Shown piece by piece: positions 5,748 to 8,148 of a stretch of DNA of 8,148 nucleotides. The notes under the pieces were generated by a model, which was not told the DNA's origin, did no database searches, and saw only the letters and a list, made by a program, of their open reading frames with translations. Source of the DNA: Bacillota bacterium (GTDB lineage Bacteria; Bacillota_A; Clostridia; Peptostreptococcales; Anaerovoracaceae); contig JAFYLX010000058.1 of assembly GCA_017556895.1 (NCBI GenBank), positions 1-8,148 of the forward strand, read 5' to 3'. The position numbers were made by a program, and so were the translations under genes. Each line of letters opens with the position of its first letter. Position 1 is the stretch's first letter.

Positions 5748-6587
5748 CTACTGTCTGCTTCCGCAGCCTTCAGCACCGCAGCTGCCGCAGTCGCCTGTGC
5801 ATCCTGCAGGTGGTTCAGGTCTACCGTCTGTCTTGTTAGGGTTGTATGCGCCTAGACATTCTGTAACCATAGCCTTTAGGTTGTCAGTGTTTAGACATTC
5901 TACCATACCTCTGTCGCAAGACTTAGCAACTTCGGAGTCCATTGGAAGTTTTGCAACTGTCTGGATTCCGTACTTAGCAGCGATTTCATCGATGTGGCTT
6001 TCGCCGAAGATCTTGTGCTGCTTGCCACAGTCTGGACATACGTAGTAGGACATATTTTCAACAAGTCCAACGATTGGAACGTTCATCATATCAGCCATCT
6101 TAACAGCCTTTTCTACGATCATACCAACTAATTCCTGTGGGGAAGTAACGATTACGATTCCGTCGATAGGAAGTGACTGGAATACAGTAAGTGCTACGTC
6201 ACCAGTTCCAGGTGGCATATCTACGAACATTACATCTATATCTCCCCAGTGAACATCATTCCAGAACTGTTCTACAACACCGCCAAGAACAGGACCTCTC
6301 CAGATAACCGGATCAGTTTCGTCTTCTAGTAATGAGTTAATGGAAATAGTTTTGATACCTGTGTCTGTTATTACAGGCGCAATTTCTGTATCGTTGCCCT
6401 GGGCTTTCTGAGTAAGACCGAAGGCTGTTGGAATTGAAGGACCAGTGATGTCGGCATCCATAATAGCTGTCTTGTATCCTAGTCTCTGTGTGGATACTGC
6501 AAGCATTGAAGTGATGGATGACTTACCAACGCCGCCTTTACCTGAAATAACGCCGATTACTTTTTTTACATTTGAATTCTTGTTCAT
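5748..6587 (-). CDS. mrp: Mrp/ApbC-family Fe-S cluster carrier ATPase
   Basis: This 279-aa cytoplasmic P-loop ATPase of the Mrp/NBP35 family (deviant Walker A, MinD/SIMIBI class) is thought to carry [4Fe-4S] clusters to apo-proteins. The Walker A GKGGVGKS is at 16-23 and is followed by DADITGPSIP (44-53), IWRGP (95-99), the switch/Walker B region VDMPPGTGD (122-130) and the cluster-binding CPDC (184-187) after ENMSYYV. A cysteine-rich tail with C263, C267, C270 and C275 ends the protein. In clostridial homologues I recall a similar CTHDCSSC-type module at the N-terminus, so its position here is odd. GGAGGG (6595-6600 on the plus strand) is 7 nt before the start, supporting ATG at 6587. A small membrane protein gene follows. 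Confidence 0.93.
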   Translation of the reverse strand: MNKNSNVKKVIGVISGKGGVGKSSITSMLAVSTQRLGYKTAIMDADITGPSIPTAFGLTQKAQGNDTEIAPVITDTGIKTISINSLLEDETDPVIWRGPVLGGVVEQFWNDVHWGDIDVMFVDMPPGTGDVALTVFQSLPIDGIVIVTSPQELVGMIVEKAVKMADMMNVPIVGLVENMSYYVCPDCGKQHKIFGESHIDEIAAKYGIQTVAKLPMDSEVAKSCDRGMVECLNTDNLKAMVTECLGAYNPNKTDGRPEPPAGCTGDCGSCGAEGCGSRQ

Positions 6588-6619
6588 TCTCTATCCCTCC
6601 GCTTTCGAATACGAGAGGT

Positions 6620-6648
6620 ATTATAGCACTTTTTGCTTGATATTACCA
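6620..6648 (-). promoter_or_regulatory. extended -10 promoter of mrp
   Basis: Reading the minus strand, TGCTATAAT (6628-6620) is a perfect extended -10. The -35 at 17-nt spacing is poor (TGGTAA, 6648-6643), as is usual with extended -10 promoters. Transcription would start near 6613, 25 nt before the mrp start codon. It overlaps the divergent plus-strand promoter. Confidence 0.65.
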
Positions 6649-6666
6649 CCTAATTTCCAATATAAT
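6637..6666 (+). promoter_or_regulatory. sigma-70-type promoter of the acyltransferase gene
   Basis: TTGATA (6637-6642; 5 of 6 to consensus) and TATAAT (6661-6666; perfect) are separated by 18 nt. Transcription would begin near 6673, giving a leader of about 28 nt. AAAGGTG (6689-6695) is the ribosome binding site of the gene at 6701. Confidence 0.75.
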
Positions 6667-6700
6667 ATATAGGTAAGATTTTGAAAATAAAGGTGCAATT

Positions 6701-7873
6701 ATGGCAGAAAAGAAAAAGATAATAGAAAAACCAAATATGTTTTTATACAACCTACTTTTGCCTATAGCGAAAGTTCTTCTGAAGGTAAAGTGTAACATCA
6801 GTTATGATAGAAGCGGACTTAAGGATTTAAAGGGACCGGCACTTGTGCTTTGTCCACATACTTCTAACATAGACTTCATCTTCGTTGCGGCGACTCTTTA
6901 TCCGGAAAGACCGACTTTCGTTGTTAGTGAACACTTCATGGCGAAGCCTTTTATCAGATGGTTCCTAACTAAGATGAACGTGATTTCCAAGAAGATGTTC
7001 TGTCCGGACATCAAAACTATAATGAATATTATTCGTGCTAAGGATAGTGGCAATATTATTGTTCTTTTCCCAGAAGGCAGACTGCCGGCAATCGGACATT
7101 CCGTTGCTGTAACTGAAGGAACAGCAGATCTTATCAAGAAGCTCGGGGTTAATGTGTATATCGTTACAGGTAACGGCGCATACAAGACGCTTCCAAAGTG
7201 GGGCAAGGCAGGCATTAGAAAGGGCAAGCTTGAGGTTACATCATATAAGCTTTATGATGCTTGCGATATCAAGGACCTGACAATTGACCAAATCAATGAA
7301 GACCTAGATAGGGCTATTCTTCACGACGAAGATCACATACTTGAGAACGTTGAATACAAGTGCAAGAAGCCGGCTCTTGGCCTTGACGGTGTTTTATACA
7401 AGTGCCCACAGTGTAAGGCAGAGTTTAAGATGTCTTCAGACGACCACCATATTATGTGTGAGTGCGGTTTTAAGGCTGAACTTGATACTTACTACAATCT
7501 TCACGGTGGCCCATTTAATAAGATTAATGACTGGTATTTCTGGCAGGAAGAACAAATTGACATTAATGAACCTATGACTAGCGGGACTATATTGGCCGTA
7601 CCGGGAGAAGATGGAAACATGAACCTGGATGCAGGTTATGGGACTTTAACTATCGGCCGCGAAAACATCACTTTCGTTGGAACATGCTTCGGAGAGCCTC
7701 TTGAGTTTGTTGAAAAAACGGCTACTATCAAGGCCTTCCCGTTCAGCGTGGGACATCACTTCGACCTTTATCATAAGAAGAAGATGTACAACTTCATCCT
7801 GCAGCCTGATCCTAGGGCCTGCGTTAAGTGGAGTTTGTACTTAGATAAGGTTACTAAAGAATCTAGTAAATAA
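6701..7873 (+). CDS. PlsC-type lysophospholipid acyltransferase with zinc-ribbon C-terminal extension
   Basis: The first ~210 residues of this 390-aa protein are a PlsC/AGPAT domain, which moves an acyl chain to 1-acyl-glycerol-3-phosphate or a similar lysolipid at the inner face of the membrane. The catalytic HX4D is HTSNID (53-58) and the acceptor-binding motif is FPEGR (123-127). An amphipathic or membrane-associating helix lies near 13-29. A second part follows: CPQC (235-238) and CEC (253-255) make a zinc-ribbon-like knuckle, then comes about 130 residues of alternating hydrophobic/polar, glycine- and aromatic-rich sequence suggestive of a beta domain. Common PlsC proteins are about 200-250 aa, so this is a two-domain form. 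The extension may regulate the enzyme or bind a partner or lipid. The acyltransferase call is firm; the exact acceptor and the C-terminal role are not known. Confidence 0.85.
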   Translation: MAEKKKIIEKPNMFLYNLLLPIAKVLLKVKCNISYDRSGLKDLKGPALVLCPHTSNIDFIFVAATLYPERPTFVVSEHFMAKPFIRWFLTKMNVISKKMFCPDIKTIMNIIRAKDSGNIIVLFPEGRLPAIGHSVAVTEGTADLIKKLGVNVYIVTGNGAYKTLPKWGKAGIRKGKLEVTSYKLYDACDIKDLTIDQINEDLDRAILHDEDHILENVEYKCKKPALGLDGVLYKCPQCKAEFKMSSDDHHIMCECGFKAELDTYYNLHGGPFNKINDWYFWQEEQIDINEPMTSGTILAVPGEDGNMNLDAGYGTLTIGRENITFVGTCFGEPLEFVEKTATIKAFPFSVGHHFDLYHKKKMYNFILQPDPRACVKWSLYLDKVTKESSK

Positions 7874-7880
7874 ATTCATC

Positions 7881-7909
7881 AAAAGCACACATATCGTGTG
7901 CTTTTTCTG
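7881..7909 (+). terminator. intrinsic terminator of the acyltransferase gene
   Basis: AAAAGCACAC and GTGTGCTTTT form a 10-bp stem with the 5-nt loop ATATC, running into TTTTTCTGT. It lies 8 nt after the stop codon and is a canonical Rho-independent terminator. Confidence 0.88.
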
Positions 7910-7916
7910 TTACAAT
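7908..7916 (+). promoter_or_regulatory. possible extended -10 for the DUF5685-like gene
   Basis: TGTTACAAT fits an extended -10 (TGn plus TACAAT), with a start near 7922 and a leader of about 33 nt. No clear -35 exists, because the region upstream is the terminator stem. Confidence 0.35.
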
Positions 7917-7954
7917 AAACTAGCGAAACATTGTAATTTCAAAGGGAGAGACGG

Positions 7955-8148
7955 ATGTTTGGATACGTTACGGTCAACAAGCCGGAACTAAAAATTAAAG
8001 AATTTGACCTTTATAAAAGTTATTACTGTGGATTATGTCACAAGCTGAAAGAGCGTCACGGCAACTTAGGGAGAATGACACTTAACTTCGACATGACATT
8101 TTTAGTTATGTTGCTTGCCGATTTGTACGATGCTAAAGACGTGGAGGC
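7955..8148 (+). CDS. DUF5685-like protein, 5' part only
   Basis: Translation from the ATG at 7955 stays open for 64 codons to the window edge and reads MFGYVTVNKPELKIKEF at its start, with YYCGLCHKL at residues 23-31. The MFGYV start, the KPELKIKE stretch and the CGLC cysteine pair (C25, C28) followed by an RMTLNFDMTFLVMLLADLYD helix are what I recall of the DUF5685 family of Bacillota, whose function is unknown. GGGAG at 7944-7948, 6 nt before the ATG, supports the start. The CGLC pair may bind metal together with later cysteines that are outside the window. The 3' part is missing because the window ends. Confidence 0.75.
   Translation, partial: MFGYVTVNKPELKIKEFDLYKSYYCGLCHKLKERHGNLGRMTLNFDMTFLVMLLADLYDAKDVE

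Noticed and set aside
5725..6045. Plus-strand open frame of 106 aa opposite mrp
   Set aside because: Shadow of the Mrp C-terminal part; low-complexity Pro/Ser-rich translation.
6898..7227. Antisense open frame of 109 aa
   Set aside because: Shadow of the acyltransferase catalytic domain.
7341..7577. Plus-strand frame of 78 aa inside the acyltransferase gene
   Set aside because: Out-of-frame shadow with no ribosome binding site; the real frame encodes the zinc-ribbon cysteines.

Overview
The window looks like a chromosomal segment of a low-G+C, anaerobic Bacillota (Clostridia-like) bacterium. The reasons are AT-rich intergenic DNA, strong AGGAGG-type ribosome binding sites, AGA-rich arginine codons, SpmA/SpmB homologues, a clostridial-type Mrp ATPase and a DUF5685-like gene. 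No mobile element, CRISPR array, tRNA or rRNA was found. The genus cannot be settled from the sequence; a relative of the Peptostreptococcales/Anaerovoracaceae is only a guess.

Layout. Positions 1-428 are a long AT-rich non-coding leader. It holds a near-perfect sigma-54 (-24/-12) promoter at 266-282, candidate activator sites around it and a 5' UTR of about 136 nt. This promoter should drive a tightly packed operon of spmA-like (429-1139), spmB-like (1159-1692) and an LD-carboxypeptidase (1698-2618). A strong hairpin without a T-tract follows, then lysA (diaminopimelate decarboxylase, 2740-4020) and a second hairpin. Next comes a two-gene unit: a serine hydrolase of the class A beta-lactamase fold without a signal peptide (4142-4915), overlapped by 20 nt by a small zinc-ribbon protein (4896-5282). 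A long bidirectional hairpin at 5330-5386 separates these from a minus-strand unit, mrp (6587-5748) followed by a small three-helix membrane protein (5709-5437). The mrp promoter overlaps a good sigma-70 promoter for the divergent plus-strand gene, a PlsC-type acyltransferase with a zinc-ribbon C-terminal extension (6701-7873). A canonical terminator follows, and then the 5' end of a DUF5685-like gene that runs out of the window.

How the genes may work together. LD-carboxypeptidase trims murein tetrapeptides in the cytoplasm, LysA turns meso-diaminopimelate into lysine, and the serine hydrolase has the fold of cell-wall-peptide enzymes. With two membrane proteins of the SpmA/SpmB (nucleoside-recognition/gate) type under sigma-54 control, the left half may be a regulated system for wall-peptide or amino-acid uptake and use rather than a sporulation module. 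That reading is inference. The right half (Mrp, acyltransferase, DUF5685) is ordinary housekeeping with some unusual domain arrangements.
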